Positions 34,927 to 45,294 of a stretch of 64,000 nt of DNA are shown here, piece by piece; position 1 is the first letter of the stretch, and each line of letters opens with the position of its first letter. Source of the stretch: Blastocatellia bacterium (GTDB lineage: Bacteria; Acidobacteriota; Blastocatellia; HR10); contig JANWYV010000034.1 of assembly GCA_025055075.1 (NCBI GenBank), positions 1-64,000 on the forward strand. The letters run 5' to 3'. Both the position numbers and the translations under genes were made by a program. The notes beneath the pieces are model-generated. The model had not been told where the DNA came from. It saw only the letters and a program-made list of their open reading frames with translations, and ran no database searches.

Positions 34927-36102
34927 TCACGAGGAAGTCGGCGCCTCCCACAGGTCGAGATACTTCAGGCCGGAACCCGTATTGAAGAGCACAATGCGTT
35001 CGTCCGGGCGGATCGCGCCCTGTGCGAGCAATTTCTTCAAAGCCGGGAGGCATGCCGCTCCTTCCGGACAGGCGAAGAGGCCTTCCACGCGAGCCAATTC
35101 ATGCATCGCCTCTCGAATCTCTCCATCTTCGACCGCGATGGCGCCACCCCCGCTGCGGCGGAGGATGTCGAGGATGAGGAAATCGCCGAGCGCGCGAGGG
35201 ACGCGCAGTCCGGAAGCGATCGTGTGCGCGTCATGGACTTCTTCAGCTTCGCTCTTCCCCTCGAGGAACGCGCGCACGATGGGCGCGCAGCCGCTCGCCT
35301 GGACAGCGAAAAAGCGCGGTCGCTTGGCGCCGATCCATCCGAGCGCCTCCATCTCCTGGAAGGCCTTCCACATCCCGATCAGGCCCGTTCCCCCGCCAGT
35401 CGGATAGAGGAGGACATCCGGCACCTCTCCCTCCATCTGCTCCACCAGCTCGTAAGCCATCGTCTTCTTCCCTTCGACGCGATAAGGTTCCTTGAGCGTC
35501 GAGACGTCGAAGTATCCGTGCTTGGCCTTCTCTTCGGCGAGGCGTCGCGCGCAATCCGTAATGAGGCCATCTACGAGGACGACGCACGCACCATAGGCTT
35601 CGGCCTCTCGACGATTCGCCACGGGCGCGTCGCGGGGCATGAAGACATAAGCGTCCAAACCTGCGCGGGCCGCATAAGCGGCGAGTGCACCGGCCGCATT
35701 CCCAGCGCTAGGGACGGCGAGGCGCTTCAGGCCGAGCTGTCGCGCCATGGAGACGGCCACAGCCATACCGCGCGCTTTGAACGTACCCGTCGGATTCGCC
35801 GATTCATCTTTGATGAAGAGCGCGCGAACGCCCACCCGAGCGGCCAAGCGCGGGCATGCCAGAAGTGGCGTGAATCCTTCGCCGAGGGAGACGATCGCCG
35901 TTTCATCGTCTACGGGGAGAACTTCGCGATATCGCCAGAGCGTCGGCGCGCGATGCGCCAATGCCGAACGCGTGAGCGTGCGCGCCGCTCGCTCCAGATC
36001 GTATTGCACTAGTAGCGGTTTGCCACACTCGCAAAGTTGATAGACGCGCCCCGGCAGATACGAGCGCCGGCATTTCGAACACACAAGAGCCGTCACGTTC
36101 AT
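34927..36102 (-). CDS. thrC: Threonine synthase
   Basis: 391 residues from the ATG at 36102; a TTG at 36123 would add seven. The N-terminal zinc ribbon (CSKCRRSYLPGRVYQLCECG) is followed by the PLP fold: KDESANPTGTFKARGM with the PLP lysine, PSAGNAAGALAAYAAR and PTGGGTGLIGMWKAF. It converts phosphohomoserine to threonine. The start codon lies inside a perfect 9-bp inverted repeat. No Shine-Dalgarno is evident. Confidence 0.92.
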   Translation of the reverse strand: MNVTALVCSKCRRSYLPGRVYQLCECGKPLLVQYDLERAARTLTRSALAHRAPTLWRYREVLPVDDETAIVSLGEGFTPLLACPRLAARVGVRALFIKDESANPTGTFKARGMAVAVSMARQLGLKRLAVPSAGNAAGALAAYAARAGLDAYVFMPRDAPVANRREAEAYGACVVLVDGLITDCARRLAEEKAKHGYFDVSTLKEPYRVEGKKTMAYELVEQMEGEVPDVLLYPTGGGTGLIGMWKAFQEMEALGWIGAKRPRFFAVQASGCAPIVRAFLEGKSEAEEVHDAHTIASGLRVPRALGDFLILDILRRSGGGAIAVEDGEIREAMHELARVEGLFACPEGAACLPALKKLLAQGAIRPDERIVLFNTGSGLKYLDLWEAPTSS

Positions 36103-36113
36103 ACGAACGTGAC
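36092..36113. promoter_or_regulatory. Perfect inverted repeat across the thrC start codon
   Basis: GTCACGTTC (36092-36100), four-base spacer ATAC, GAACGTGAC (36105-36113). It could fold in the mRNA and bury the start codon, or act as a dimeric repressor site. It also encodes the first residues of ThrC. Confidence 0.55.
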
Positions 36114-36212
36114 CGTAGCACAACTCGCGCGCTGAGGAAAGGGGCGAGATCGAGTCATCGCGAGGACGATCCTTGACGGGAGAGAAGAGACGCGAGTACG
36201 TTTTCTCTGGCG

Positions 36213-37052
36213 ATGTTGCGGCTTGTGGCCATTGACATAGATGGGACGCTGCTCACTTCCGCGCACGTGATCTCGCCCGTGACGCGAGCGACGATTCGCG
36301 CCGTTCTCGATCGGGGCGTACGCGTGGTGCTGGTCACAGGACGGAGTTTCCCTCAAGCGCGTCCGTTCGCCGAGGAACTGGGCGTGACGACACCGCTCAT
36401 CCTGCACAACGGAGCGCTTGTGAAGGAGGTGACGGGGCGAGTCTTCGATGCGCGCCTCTTGGATCGGGAGACGGCGCGCGAGGTCATCCTTCGGGCTCGC
36501 GCTCATGATATGGACCTCATCGTCTTCGACGATCCTGTAGGAGAGGGACGCGCCGTCGTCGAACCGATCGCGCCGGAGAACGAGCGAATGCGACGATATC
36601 TGAGCCGATGGCGGCGGCCAGCCGAAGTGGTGCCGGATCTGTGGCGATATGCCGATCACGCCGTGCTCGCGCTGACGACCGTGGACCGATGGGAGAAAGC
36701 CTCTCGGTTCGCCGACGCGATCGAGCGCGAATTCGGCGGGCGCGTGCGCGTCTGGCGGACTGAGTATCCACGGCGCGACGTGGCACTGGTGGATGTCGTC
36801 TCGCCCGAATGTTCAAAAGCAGCGGCGCTCGATCGCCTCGCGCGCCATTGGGGGATCGTCCCCTCGGAGATCATGGTCCTCGGAGATAATCGAAACGATC
36901 TGGAGATGCTCGCCTACGCCGGGCTCGCCGTCGTGATGGGAAATGCCGAGGAAGAATTGAAGCAGCTCGGCTACTATGTGACGGGGACGAATGATGAGGA
37001 TGGTGTGGCGCAGGCCCTCCGGCGATTCATTCTCGGCGAAGAGACCACGTGA
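36213..37052 (+). CDS. Cof-type HAD-IIB phosphatase
   Basis: 279 residues. Motif I AIDIDGTLLTS (D8 nucleophile, D10), motif II VTGRSFPQA, a C2B-type cap domain in the middle and motif IV GDNRNDLEMLAYAGLAVVMGNA. This is the Cof/YbiV family of haloacid-dehalogenase phosphatases that dephosphorylate sugar phosphates, FMN or PLP; the substrate cannot be read from sequence. Transcribed divergently from thrC, with no strong Shine-Dalgarno. Confidence 0.88.
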   Translation: MLRLVAIDIDGTLLTSAHVISPVTRATIRAVLDRGVRVVLVTGRSFPQARPFAEELGVTTPLILHNGALVKEVTGRVFDARLLDRETAREVILRARAHDMDLIVFDDPVGEGRAVVEPIAPENERMRRYLSRWRRPAEVVPDLWRYADHAVLALTTVDRWEKASRFADAIEREFGGRVRVWRTEYPRRDVALVDVVSPECSKAAALDRLARHWGIVPSEIMVLGDNRNDLEMLAYAGLAVVMGNAEEELKQLGYYVTGTNDEDGVAQALRRFILGEETT

Positions 37053-37056
37053 GCCT

Positions 37057-38163
37057 TCAAACGGGCTCTTCCTCCTCAGAAGGGACGCACAGCCGATAGA
37101 GGAGCAATTCCAATTGCACCTCCGGAGGGCCGACGGAGGTCTTCAAGGCTTCGTCCGTGCGCGCGATGTGTCGAAGGCCTGCGAGGATCTCCTCTCGGGG
37201 AATGCGCCGCACCTGTTCGTTGAATTTTCCGGCGGCCGAAGGGGGTAATCCCGCAGCGCGCGCGACCTCTGCGCTCGGCGCTCCACGCGCCATCAGCTCC
37301 TTAGCGAGCAGCATGCGTCGGTAGAGGCTGGCGATCGCCCCCAGCAATTTCACCGGTTCCTCTCCCGCGGCGAGTTGGCGACGGAGGATGCGCCAGGCCG
37401 CTGCCGGTCGGCGCGCGAGGATCCAATCCGTCAACTCGAAATTCGAATGTTCGCGATGCCGGACGACGAGCAACTCGACGTCCGAACGGGTGATCATCCG
37501 ACGCTCGCTGACGAACGTGAGGAGTTTGTCCAACTCAGCAGCCAACAGCGTCAGGTCCGAGCCGACGAGTCCGACGAGCGCAGCCGCGGCGGCTTCCTCG
37601 ATGACGGCTTGCTGCCGACGCACGTATCCCTTCACCCATTCGAGGGCTTCGCGCTCAGAGAGCCGTCGGAATTCGACGATCGTGCAGGCTTTCAACAGGG
37701 CCGTGACGATCGTCAGTCGGCGATCCACGTGTTCCAGGACGAAGACGAGCGTCGTCGTGGGAGCGGGATGTTTGAGATACTCGATGAGCGCGGTTTGTTC
37801 AGCCGGGAGATCGCGCGCTTCCTCAGCGTCCTCGCGCGCGCGCCATTTCTTCTCGAGATCGCGCACGATCACCACGCGGCGGGATGAGAATGCGGGCAGT
37901 TCGCGCGCCGTCGCGAGGATCTTCGCCATCGGCGTCTCCAGAGCGGAGAACTGCGAGAGGTTGAACGCGCGCGATGTCGGATCGAGCGCGCGAGCGATGA
38001 GCATCTGCACGGCCTCGCGGAGAAGGTAGGCCTCGGGCGCATACAGTTCCTCCTCGCCCGTTCGACGCATCCCTTCCGGGAGCCATCCGGTGAAGAGATA
38101 GAGCGGTTCGATCTCGCCGCGCTCGATGGCCTTTCGGAAGGTTTCAGGAGTGAGCCGCTTCAT
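37057..38163 (-). CDS. holA: DNA polymerase III subunit delta
   Basis: 368 residues. PLYLFTGWLPE and YLLREAVQMLI open the domain; VVIVRDLEKKW, FVLEHVDRR and ALVGLVGSDLTLLAAELDKLLTF match the HolA AAA-like and lid regions, and the C-terminal collar domain has FELTDWILARRPAAAWRILRRQL. It opens the beta clamp during loading. The start overlaps the lptE-like stop by ATGA, an arrangement (lptE-holA) known from other bacteria. Confidence 0.9.
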   Translation of the reverse strand: MKRLTPETFRKAIERGEIEPLYLFTGWLPEGMRRTGEEELYAPEAYLLREAVQMLIARALDPTSRAFNLSQFSALETPMAKILATARELPAFSSRRVVIVRDLEKKWRAREDAEEARDLPAEQTALIEYLKHPAPTTTLVFVLEHVDRRLTIVTALLKACTIVEFRRLSEREALEWVKGYVRRQQAVIEEAAAAALVGLVGSDLTLLAAELDKLLTFVSERRMITRSDVELLVVRHREHSNFELTDWILARRPAAAWRILRRQLAAGEEPVKLLGAIASLYRRMLLAKELMARGAPSAEVARAAGLPPSAAGKFNEQVRRIPREEILAGLRHIARTDEALKTSVGPPEVQLELLLYRLCVPSEEEEPV

Positions 38164-38690
38164 CGTCCTGCTCCGGAGAGGATGAGGGAGACCAGGCTAC
38201 GCGCGAATTCCCGCGCGAGGCGATCCAAGGCCGGCCCTTCTTCGGCGAAGAGGCTCTCCGGCCCTTCGGGAATCTCATATTCGCCGCGAAAGACGAAACG
38301 CGGGTGATCGAAGAGAATGGCGTGGCGCGTGAGATCGCGGAGAGTGACACCTACGGTGACGGCGATCTCGTAGACGCGAACGCGCCCCAGCTCATCCAAG
38401 ACCACGCCGCGGTAGGTGAGCGCGCGGATGTCTCCAAGGAGCACGGCGTCGGCCTGCTCCGGATCGGAGGTGATACGCACGCGTCGAGTGCGGCGTAGGA
38501 ATTCCTCGATCACGGCCTGCGTGAACCGATGCTCGACGCGATATTGCACGCTCGTATTGTGAAAGGCCGGGATCGCGAGCGTGCGGATGTGATCGGGCAG
38601 AGACATTTGCGCTCGGCGATACCCGCACGGCCCCGTGAGGAGCGAGAGGAAGAGAATCCCGCTCAGAATGAAGCGTCGTTCGCTCATCAT
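38160..38690 (-). CDS. lptE: LptE-like lipoprotein (LPS-assembly family)
   Basis: 176 residues from the ATG at 38690. A signal peptide ends at TGPC-GYRR; Cys22 would be lipidated, though Pro at -1 is unusual. SLPDHIRTLAIPAFHNTSVQYRVEHRFTQAVIEEFLRR followed by an ADAVLLGDI strand is the LptE/YoaG-type fold of the protein that plugs LptD during LPS insertion. Its place between leuS and holA is a conserved bacterial arrangement. It overlaps its neighbours on both sides by a few bases. Confidence 0.85.
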   Translation of the reverse strand: MMSERRFILSGILFLSLLTGPCGYRRAQMSLPDHIRTLAIPAFHNTSVQYRVEHRFTQAVIEEFLRRTRRVRITSDPEQADAVLLGDIRALTYRGVVLDELGRVRVYEIAVTVGVTLRDLTRHAILFDHPRFVFRGEYEIPEGPESLFAEEGPALDRLAREFARSLVSLILSGAGR

Positions 38691-39649
38691 GGGGCGTCCC
38701 TTTCGGACTCGGCGCGCACTATCGGAATGATCGCTTCGGCGAAGCGACGGAGCGAGGCGTGATGAAACGGCGCCCTCAGAACGCCGATGAAGTGGGTGAC
38801 GCCGACTTCGATGTAATGACGGAGACGCTCGCCGATCTCCTCCACCGATCCCACGAGGACCGTCGGCTCGATGGCTTCCGCAGGTTGGCCATAAGCCTTT
38901 GCGAGCGCATGCAAGACGGCCGCTTTCTCGCTCGCCGAATCGGTCACGTGCAAGACGCCGGCCCAGGAGACTTCGATCTCCCTCGTGTCGCGTCCGACCG
39001 CACGACCGTGTTCGCGCAAGATGGCGATCTTCCTTCGGAAATCCTCCGGCGAGCCGAACGTGTTCCACTGATCGGCGTGTTCGGCGACGACGCGCAAGGT
39101 GAGCTTCTCGCCTCCGCCGCCGATCATAATCGGTGGATGTGGACGCTGAATCGGCTTCGGCTCGCAATAGGCCTCTCGCAATCGGTAGAATTGCCCCTCG
39201 AACGTCACCGATGGCTCCGTCCAAAGGCGCTTGATGAGATAGGCGGCTTCGCCCAGACGACGGATGCGTTCGCTCGTCGTGTAGAAAGGAATGCCATAGG
39301 CGACATGCTCTCGTTCATACCAAGCCGCGCCTAAGCCGAGGATCAAGCGCCCTCCGCTGATGTGGTCGAGCGTCGCGGCCATCTTCGCGAGCACGGCGGG
39401 ATGCCGGTAGGTGTTTCCACTGACGAGCACGCCCGCGCGAAGACGCGAGGTCTCCATCATGAGCGCCGTCAGCGTGACCCATCCCTCCAAACACGGTCCC
39501 GAAGGGTCGTCGAAGATGGGGAAGAAATGGTCGAACGTCCATGCCGTGTCGTATCCCAGATCGTCGAGCAGGCGCCAGGTCTGGCGAAGTTCCTCCCAAC
39601 TCGCGTACTGGGTCTGCGTCAGTATCCCAAACCGCAAGGGTCGCTTCAT
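38687..39649 (-). CDS. LLM-class F420-dependent oxidoreductase
   Basis: 320 residues, luciferase-like TIM barrel. RFGILTQTQYASWEELRQTW, YDTAWTFDHFFPI, RLILGLGAAWYEREH, PIMIGGGGEKLTLRVVAEHADQWN and VGSVEEIGERL match the F420-using LLM group. Cofactor F420 use is inferred from family; an FMN enzyme is possible. Its location between leuS and lptE is unusual, and it lies 46 bases after leuS. Confidence 0.82.
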   Translation of the reverse strand: MKRPLRFGILTQTQYASWEELRQTWRLLDDLGYDTAWTFDHFFPIFDDPSGPCLEGWVTLTALMMETSRLRAGVLVSGNTYRHPAVLAKMAATLDHISGGRLILGLGAAWYEREHVAYGIPFYTTSERIRRLGEAAYLIKRLWTEPSVTFEGQFYRLREAYCEPKPIQRPHPPIMIGGGGEKLTLRVVAEHADQWNTFGSPEDFRRKIAILREHGRAVGRDTREIEVSWAGVLHVTDSASEKAAVLHALAKAYGQPAEAIEPTVLVGSVEEIGERLRHYIEVGVTHFIGVLRAPFHHASLRRFAEAIIPIVRAESERDAP

Positions 39650-39695
39650 CCGAACATCCCCTGCGAGCGCGCGTTCACAAGGTAGCGCAATTCCA

Positions 39696-42239
39696 TCACT
39701 GCACGACGACGTTCACGAGCCGATCCGGGATGACGATGATCTTGATGACTTTTCGCCCATTGATGAACGCTTGGACGCGCGGATCGGCCAAAGCGGCGCG
39801 CTCGTATTCCTCGCGCGGCGTTCCCGGGGGCAAGAAGATCCGGCTGCGAAGCTTGCCGTTGACTTGCACGGGGATCTCCAGCGTCTCGGCCTGCGCCCAT
39901 CGGGGATCGGAGCTTGGCCATCGGGCCTTCGCGAGGCTCTCAGTGTGGCCGAGCGCTTCCCACATCTCTTCGGCGAAATGTGGCGCGAAAGGAGCCAGCA
40001 TCACCACGAGTGCTCGAATCGCCTCGCCGAGGACGAAGAGGTCGGCCTCGGTGGCGTCTTCCACTTTCGATAGGCGCGCCTCGAATTCGCCGATGGCATT
40101 CAGTAGCTCCATCAACTTCGCGATCGCCGTATTGAACTGGAAATATGCTTCGATGTCCTCAGTCACTCCCCTGATCGTCTGATGCGTCTTCCGGAACAAC
40201 GCGCGCTGCTCGGGCGTGAGCTGCTCCGGATCAGGTCGGGAGAGCGATGGAAAGCGGCGCGCCAGGACTTCATGCCATTTCCATACGAGGGCGTGAATAC
40301 GGCGGAGGAAGCGGAAGGCGCCCTCCACGCCTTCCTCTTTCCATTGCAACTCGTTCTCCGGCGGAGCGGCGAAGAGGATGAAGATACGGAGCGTATCGGC
40401 CCCATACTTCTGGATCATGTCGTCGGGATCCACGCCGTTGCCGAGCGATTTCGACATCGCCATCCATCGGCCGGCATATGGCCCCTCGGTGACGATGTTG
40501 AGCACCATGCCTTGCGTGAGCAATCGAGTGACGGGTTCGGAGAATTCGACCAATCCGAGATCGCGCATGAATTTGCACCAGAAGCGTGTGTAGAGCAGAT
40601 GCATGATGGCGTGCTCGATCCCGCCGATATATTGATCCACCGGCATCCAATAACGCACGACCTCGGGATCGAAGGGGGCCTTGTCGTTCTTCGGGTCGCA
40701 GTAGCGGAAGTAGTACCAGGAGGAATCCACGAATGTGTCCATCGTGTCCGTGTCGCGGCGCGCGGGGCCTTGACATTTCGGGCAGGTCGTGTGGACGAAT
40801 TCCGGGACATGATCAAGCGGAGATCCGCGCTCGCCAGTGAAGGGGGCATCCGGCGGCAAGATGACGGGCAATTGATCCTCCGGCACGGGGACGATGCCGC
40901 ATCGCTCACAATGGATCATCGGCACGGGCGTGCCCCAATAGCGTTGGCGCGAGATGCCCCAATCGCGCAATCGGTAGTGGATGGTCGCCCGCCCGAACCC
41001 GTGGTGCTTCGCGTATTCGGTCATGCGACGTCGTGCTTCTTCCGAGGTGAGGCCGTCGAAGGGGCCTGAGTGAATGAGTACGCCCTCGCCCTCATAGGCC
41101 TGCATCATATCCTCGAAGAGGATCGGGCGTCCCTCTTCATCGAGCGGAGCGATCACTTGTCGAATCGGCAGATCGTATTTCCGCGAGAACTCGAAATCCC
41201 GCTGATCGTGGGCCGGCACGGACATGATCGCTCCGGTCCCATATTCCATCAGGATGAAGTTCGCGATCCAAATGGGGAGGCGTTCGCCATTGAAGGGATT
41301 GCGAGCGAAAAAGCCGGTCGCCAGGCCTTCCTTCTCCGCCTCTTCGGAGGAACGGACGCGCCGATCCGTCTTCTCCAAGCGAGCGATGAATTCGAGTAGG
41401 CGATCGCGATCGGCGGAGGCTTCGGCCAGGCGTCGAGCCATTGGGTGCTCGGGCGCTAGCAGCACGGCATTGGCGCCATAGATCGTGTCGATGCGCGTCG
41501 TGAAGATCGAGATCGCCTCATCGCGTCCCTCGATAGGGAAGTCCACCGTTGCGCCGATGCTCTTGCCAATCCAATTGCGCTGCATGACGCGCACGCGTTC
41601 GGGCCATCCCTCGCCGAGTTCCTCCAGGCCCTGCAGCAGCTCCTCGGCATAATCGGTGATCTTCACGAACCATTGTTCGAGCGGCCGCTGTTCGACCGCC
41701 GAGCCGCATCGCCAACATCCTCCTTGCGCTTGTTCGTTAGAGAGGACCGTTTGGCATTGCGGACACCAGTTCACGGGCGAGAGCTTGCGGTAGACGAGCC
41801 CGCGCTCGTACATCTTGAGGAAGAACCACTGATTCCACCGATAGTATTCGGGCGTGTGGCTGGCGATCTCGCGGCGCCAGTCGTAGCTGATCCCCAGCCG
41901 ACGCAATTGTTGCCGCATGTAGGCGATGTTCTCCTCAGTCCAAACCGCCGGATGAATCCCCCGCTTGATCGCCGCTTGTTCGGCCGGTTGCCCGAACGAA
42001 TCCCATCCCATCGGGTGCAGGACGTTATATCCCTGCAGGCGTTTGTACCAAGAGAGGGCGTCGCCGATGGTGTAATTTCGGACATGGCCCATGTGGAGAC
42101 GGCCCGAGGGGTATGGCAACATCTCCAAACAATAGAACTTTGGACGCGCGGGATCGGCTTCGACCTCGAACACCCGCTCTTGTTCCCATCGGGCTTGCCA
42201 TTTGGCCTCGACCTCGTGCGGATAATACTTGGATTTCAT
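39696..42239 (-). CDS. leuS: Leucyl-tRNA synthetase
   Basis: 847 residues from the ATG at 42239 ([18 protein letters not shown]). [15 protein letters not shown] is the HIGH motif; the CP1 editing domain and a Cys-rich zinc element ([21 protein letters not shown]) follow. The KMSKS motif reads [12 protein letters not shown], with Ala for the first Lys. The class I core and anticodon domain are intact. Own promoter upstream; heads leuS-LLM-lptE-holA. Confidence 0.96.
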   Translation of the reverse strand: MKSKYYPHEVEAKWQARWEQERVFEVEADPARPKFYCLEMLPYPSGRLHMGHVRNYTIGDALSWYKRLQGYNVLHPMGWDSFGQPAEQAAIKRGIHPAVWTEENIAYMRQQLRRLGISYDWRREIASHTPEYYRWNQWFFLKMYERGLVYRKLSPVNWCPQCQTVLSNEQAQGGCWRCGSAVEQRPLEQWFVKITDYAEELLQGLEELGEGWPERVRVMQRNWIGKSIGATVDFPIEGRDEAISIFTTRIDTIYGANAVLLAPEHPMARRLAEASADRDRLLEFIARLEKTDRRVRSSEEAEKEGLATGFFARNPFNGERLPIWIANFILMEYGTGAIMSVPAHDQRDFEFSRKYDLPIRQVIAPLDEEGRPILFEDMMQAYEGEGVLIHSGPFDGLTSEEARRRMTEYAKHHGFGRATIHYRLRDWGISRQRYWGTPVPMIHCERCGIVPVPEDQLPVILPPDAPFTGERGSPLDHVPEFVHTTCPKCQGPARRDTDTMDTFVDSSWYYFRYCDPKNDKAPFDPEVVRYWMPVDQYIGGIEHAIMHLLYTRFWCKFMRDLGLVEFSEPVTRLLTQGMVLNIVTEGPYAGRWMAMSKSLGNGVDPDDMIQKYGADTLRIFILFAAPPENELQWKEEGVEGAFRFLRRIHALVWKWHEVLARRFPSLSRPDPEQLTPEQRALFRKTHQTIRGVTEDIEAYFQFNTAIAKLMELLNAIGEFEARLSKVEDATEADLFVLGEAIRALVVMLAPFAPHFAEEMWEALGHTESLAKARWPSSDPRWAQAETLEIPVQVNGKLRSRIFLPPGTPREEYERAALADPRVQAFINGRKVIKIIVIPDRLVNVVVQ

Positions 42240-42284
42240 CGTCGGTCGCCTCACGCGTGGTCTTCGCGCTTTTCGGAAGCTTTC

Positions 42285-42313
42285 ATTATAAAATCTCCGC
42301 GGCGAGAGGGCAA
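42285..42313 (-). promoter_or_regulatory. Promoter of the leuS operon
   Basis: On minus: TTGCCC (42313-42308), 17-base spacer, perfect TATAAT (42290-42285), about 45 bases before ATG. Confidence 0.65.
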
Positions 42314-42368
42314 TGAAGGTGTCTCGCCGCGCCGCGCGCAAAATGTAGCGCCCTCGCGCTGAGCCGTC

Positions 42369-42641
42369 TCACCACTTCCCCAGCAGCATCGCCAGGCCGA
42401 TGAGGATGAACGCCGCTGCGGCGATCTTCTGCAGATACTCTTCCGGGACATACCGCGTGAGGAGCGTTCCCCCCAAAACCCCGAGGAGCGTCACGACGGC
42501 CATGGCCAACGAAGCGCCGAGGAAGACGGCCAGAGGAGATTTCGTACGTGAGACCATGCTGATGGCCGTCAACTGCGTCTTATCGCCCATCTCAGCAAGC
42601 AAGATGAGAGCGAATGTCGTCACGAATGCATGCCAGTTCAT
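42369..42641 (-). CDS. GDT1/TMEM165-type (UPF0016) cation transporter, single-domain
   Basis: 90 residues with three hydrophobic helices and the hallmark E-x-G-D-K-T-Q at 17-23 (AEMGDKTQLTA). Bacterial members such as MneA are Mn2+ exporters; eukaryotic GDT1 moves Ca2+/Mn2+. This copy has a single EMGDKT half, which would need to dimerise, as known for short bacterial forms, so it is not obviously truncated. Confidence 0.85.
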   Translation of the reverse strand: MNWHAFVTTFALILLAEMGDKTQLTAISMVSRTKSPLAVFLGASLAMAVVTLLGVLGGTLLTRYVPEEYLQKIAAAAFILIGLAMLLGKW

Positions 42642-42746
42642 GCGGTTTCTCCCCTCGCTTGAAGGATCTCGATCTCCGGACGAAAGGCTCCCCCCTTATT
42701 CGCACGGGGATTTCGCCCGCCTTCGCGCTTCGGAGGCGAATTGGCC

Positions 42747-43988
42747 TCATTGCGACTCCCGCTGCATTTGGCGGGCCACCTCTTCGGCGCGGGCGAAGAC
42801 GCGCAGGAAGTTCTCGCCGAGGATCTTCTTGATGTCTCGCTCGCTGTAGCCACGCTTGAGAAGCTCATAGGTGATGAGCGGCAACTTCGAGCAATCGTCC
42901 AGTCCTTCGGGCAGACTGTCCACGCCATCGAAGTCCGAACCGAGGCCGACATGATCAATCCCCGCCACCTTAGCGATGTGGTCAATATGGTCGATCAAGC
43001 GGCTGAGCGGAGGACGCGGAATGGGATGCTCGCGAAAGAGTCGTTCGGTCTCCTGACGCAGCCGGACCGGATCGTTCGCGTAGCGAGCGCGCAACGCCTC
43101 TAATTGCGGGCGAAGCCGCTCGCGACGTTGTGCGAGGGCCTCGGCGTAGCTTTGATCCACGAAGAAGGAGCCGAAGGCGACCATGACCACGCCACCATTT
43201 CGGGCGAGGGCGCGCAGCATATCGTCGCTCATGTTGCGCGGGATGTTGGTCAAGGCGCGGGCCGAGGAGTGCGAGGCGATCACCGGGGCGCGCGTCGTCT
43301 CCAGGACGTCGTAGAAGGTCTTGTCCGAGACATGCGAGATGTCCACCAGCATGCCGAGCCGATTCATCTCACGCACGACCTGTCGGCCAAACTCCGTGAG
43401 TCCATTATGACGCGGCTCATCGCCAGAGGAATCGGCCCAGTTGTTCGTGTTCGTGTGTGTGAGCGTCATATAGCGGACGCCCAACCGGTAGAACATGCGG
43501 AGCGCGCCCAGACTGTCCTCGATGGCGTGTCCGCCTTCGATCCCCATGAGGACGGCGATCTTCCCCGCGCGAGCGATGCGGCGAATGTCCTCGCTCGAGA
43601 GCGCCAGCTCCAGCTCGTTCGGATATCGCTCCAAGGCTCGATAGACGACGTCAATCATATCGAGCGCGCGGCGAGCCGCTCCTCCCTCGCGGGCGTATCG
43701 CGCGGCGACGTAAATGGCGAAGAATTGAGCATCAATTCCCCCTTCCTTCATGCGCGGGATGTCCATGTGGCCGTCCGAGGCTCGCCGGCCGATATCGAAG
43801 CCTTCGTCGAGCATGCGCGAGGTCACGTCCGAATGCGTGTCCACGACGATGGCCTCGCGATGGATGCGTAACGCTTCTGCCCAGAGCTTGTCGTCCGAGG
43901 GCGATCGCTGTGACGAGTGGGTTGGGGGAAGCATCGTCCCAAGGACGAAGAGGGTGAGGAAGAGAATTCCGGCGATCTTGTTCCCCAT
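42747..43988 (-). CDS. Membrane dipeptidase (peptidase M19)
   Basis: 413 residues from the ATG at 43988, which AAGGAGG precedes; the frame upstream is antisense to tyrS. A signal peptide spans 1-25, then DTHSD (H52, D54), GIEGGHAIEDS, LVDISHVSDKTF, SHSSARAL and GSDFDGVD, the zinc ligands and core of renal-dipeptidase M19 enzymes that hydrolyse L-X/D-X dipeptides. Predicted periplasmic. Confidence 0.93.
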   Translation of the reverse strand: MGNKIAGILFLTLFVLGTMLPPTHSSQRSPSDDKLWAEALRIHREAIVVDTHSDVTSRMLDEGFDIGRRASDGHMDIPRMKEGGIDAQFFAIYVAARYAREGGAARRALDMIDVVYRALERYPNELELALSSEDIRRIARAGKIAVLMGIEGGHAIEDSLGALRMFYRLGVRYMTLTHTNTNNWADSSGDEPRHNGLTEFGRQVVREMNRLGMLVDISHVSDKTFYDVLETTRAPVIASHSSARALTNIPRNMSDDMLRALARNGGVVMVAFGSFFVDQSYAEALAQRRERLRPQLEALRARYANDPVRLRQETERLFREHPIPRPPLSRLIDHIDHIAKVAGIDHVGLGSDFDGVDSLPEGLDDCSKLPLITYELLKRGYSERDIKKILGENFLRVFARAEEVARQMQRESQ

Positions 43989-44011
43989 CGTCGTCGCCTC
44001 CTTGCGTGGAA

Positions 44012-45262
44012 TTATGCGAGCATCGGATCCGTCGCCTCTTGGCTGAGGACGCGCAAGAATCGGCGCCGGCCCACCTGGAGCACGAACTCCGATCGCACCA
44101 CGATATGGGCGCGGGGATCGGCGATGCGCTCGCCGTCCACATGCACACCTCCCTGTTCGATGAGGCGTTGCGCTTCGCGTCGGGAGGGCGCCAAGCCCGC
44201 CTGCACGAGCAATCGGGCGAGTTCCACCCGATCGCCCACGGAGGCCGAGAGGCGAAAGATCGGCATTTCGCTCGGAAGACCTCGCTCTCGGAAGACGCGG
44301 TTGAACTCCTCCTCGGCGCGACGGGCGGCCTCTTCGGAATGGAACTCGGCGACCAAACGGCGCGCCAGTTGCGCTTTCACATCGCGCGGATTCAGGCTGC
44401 CGGTCTCGGCCTCCGCCCGCCAACGGGCCAGCTCCTCCGCGGGCACGTCGGTCAACAGCTCGTAGTACGTCCACATCAGCTCGTCCGAGATGGACATGAG
44501 CTTGCCGTACATCTCCTCCGGTGGCTCGGTGAGGCCGATGTAGTTGCCATACGACTTCGACATCTTCTGCACGCCATCGGTGCCCACCAATAGCGGCACC
44601 GTCATGATGACCTGTGGTTCTTGGCCGAATTCGCGTTGGAGATCGCGCCCGACTAAGAGGTTGAACTTCTGGTCCGTCCCGCCCAGCTCGACGTCCGCTT
44701 GTAGCACGACCGAGTCGTAAGCCTGCGCGACGGGATACAGCAGCTCGTGAAGGCTGATGGGGGAGCCATCGCGCAAGCGCTTTTGAAAGTCGTCCCGTTC
44801 GAGGATTTGAGCCACGGTCACTTTCGCCGTCAGGCGAATCCAATCTTCGCTGCGCAGCGCGCCGAGCCATCGGGAGTTGAATTCGATCACCGTCCGTTCG
44901 GGATCGAGGATTTTGAAGACCTGTTGCTTGTACGTCTCGGCATTGGCTTCGATCTCCTCGCGCGAGAGCGGCGGACGCGTGATGGAACGTCCCGTGGGAT
45001 CGCCGATCATGCCCGTGAAGTCTCCGATCAGGAAGATGACCGTGTGTCCCAGTTGCTGAAACTGTCGGAGCTTGCGAAGGACGACCGTATGGCCGAGATG
45101 CAGGTCCGGAGCCGTTGGATCAGCGCCGAGCTTCACGCGGAGCGGACGTCCGGTCGCTCTCGAGCGCTCCAGCTTCTGTCGCAGATCCTCCTCGCGAATC
45201 AGATCCACGACGCCGCGCTTCAGATAGGCGAGTTGCTCCTCGATGGTCATGTCCGCTCGCAT
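44012..45262 (-). CDS. tyrS: Tyrosyl-tRNA synthetase
   Basis: 416 residues from ATG 45262. HLGH at 55-58, [38 protein letters not shown] and [12 protein letters not shown] are the class Ic synthetase motifs. A C-terminal S4 RNA-binding domain follows ([21 protein letters not shown]). The mRNA start region can fold into a hairpin covering the ribosome site (45275-45293). Confidence 0.95.
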   Translation of the reverse strand: MRADMTIEEQLAYLKRGVVDLIREEDLRQKLERSRATGRPLRVKLGADPTAPDLHLGHTVVLRKLRQFQQLGHTVIFLIGDFTGMIGDPTGRSITRPPLSREEIEANAETYKQQVFKILDPERTVIEFNSRWLGALRSEDWIRLTAKVTVAQILERDDFQKRLRDGSPISLHELLYPVAQAYDSVVLQADVELGGTDQKFNLLVGRDLQREFGQEPQVIMTVPLLVGTDGVQKMSKSYGNYIGLTEPPEEMYGKLMSISDELMWTYYELLTDVPAEELARWRAEAETGSLNPRDVKAQLARRLVAEFHSEEAARRAEEEFNRVFRERGLPSEMPIFRLSASVGDRVELARLLVQAGLAPSRREAQRLIEQGGVHVDGERIADPRAHIVVRSEFVLQVGRRRFLRVLSQEATDPMLA

Positions 45263-45274
45263 CGCCGATCCGCT

Positions 45275-45293
45275 CCCCTTTCGCGAAGAGGGG
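45275..45293 (-). promoter_or_regulatory. Hairpin overlapping the tyrS ribosome site
   Basis: CCCCT (45275-45279) with AGGGG (45289-45293), and TTCGCGAA self-pairing inside. On the minus strand the 3' arm is the AAGGGGAG that would serve as Shine-Dalgarno, 12 bases before ATG. Confidence 0.4.
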
Positions 45294-45294
45294 T

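Noticed and set aside
42369-42641. Truncated GDT1 gene
   Set aside because: Short single-domain bacterial members of about 90 residues are known, and the start and stop look natural.
43989-44870. N-terminal extension of the dipeptidase frame
   Set aside because: Runs through tyrS in another frame. The ATG at 43988 has AAGGAGG and a signal peptide, so the extension is a shadow.
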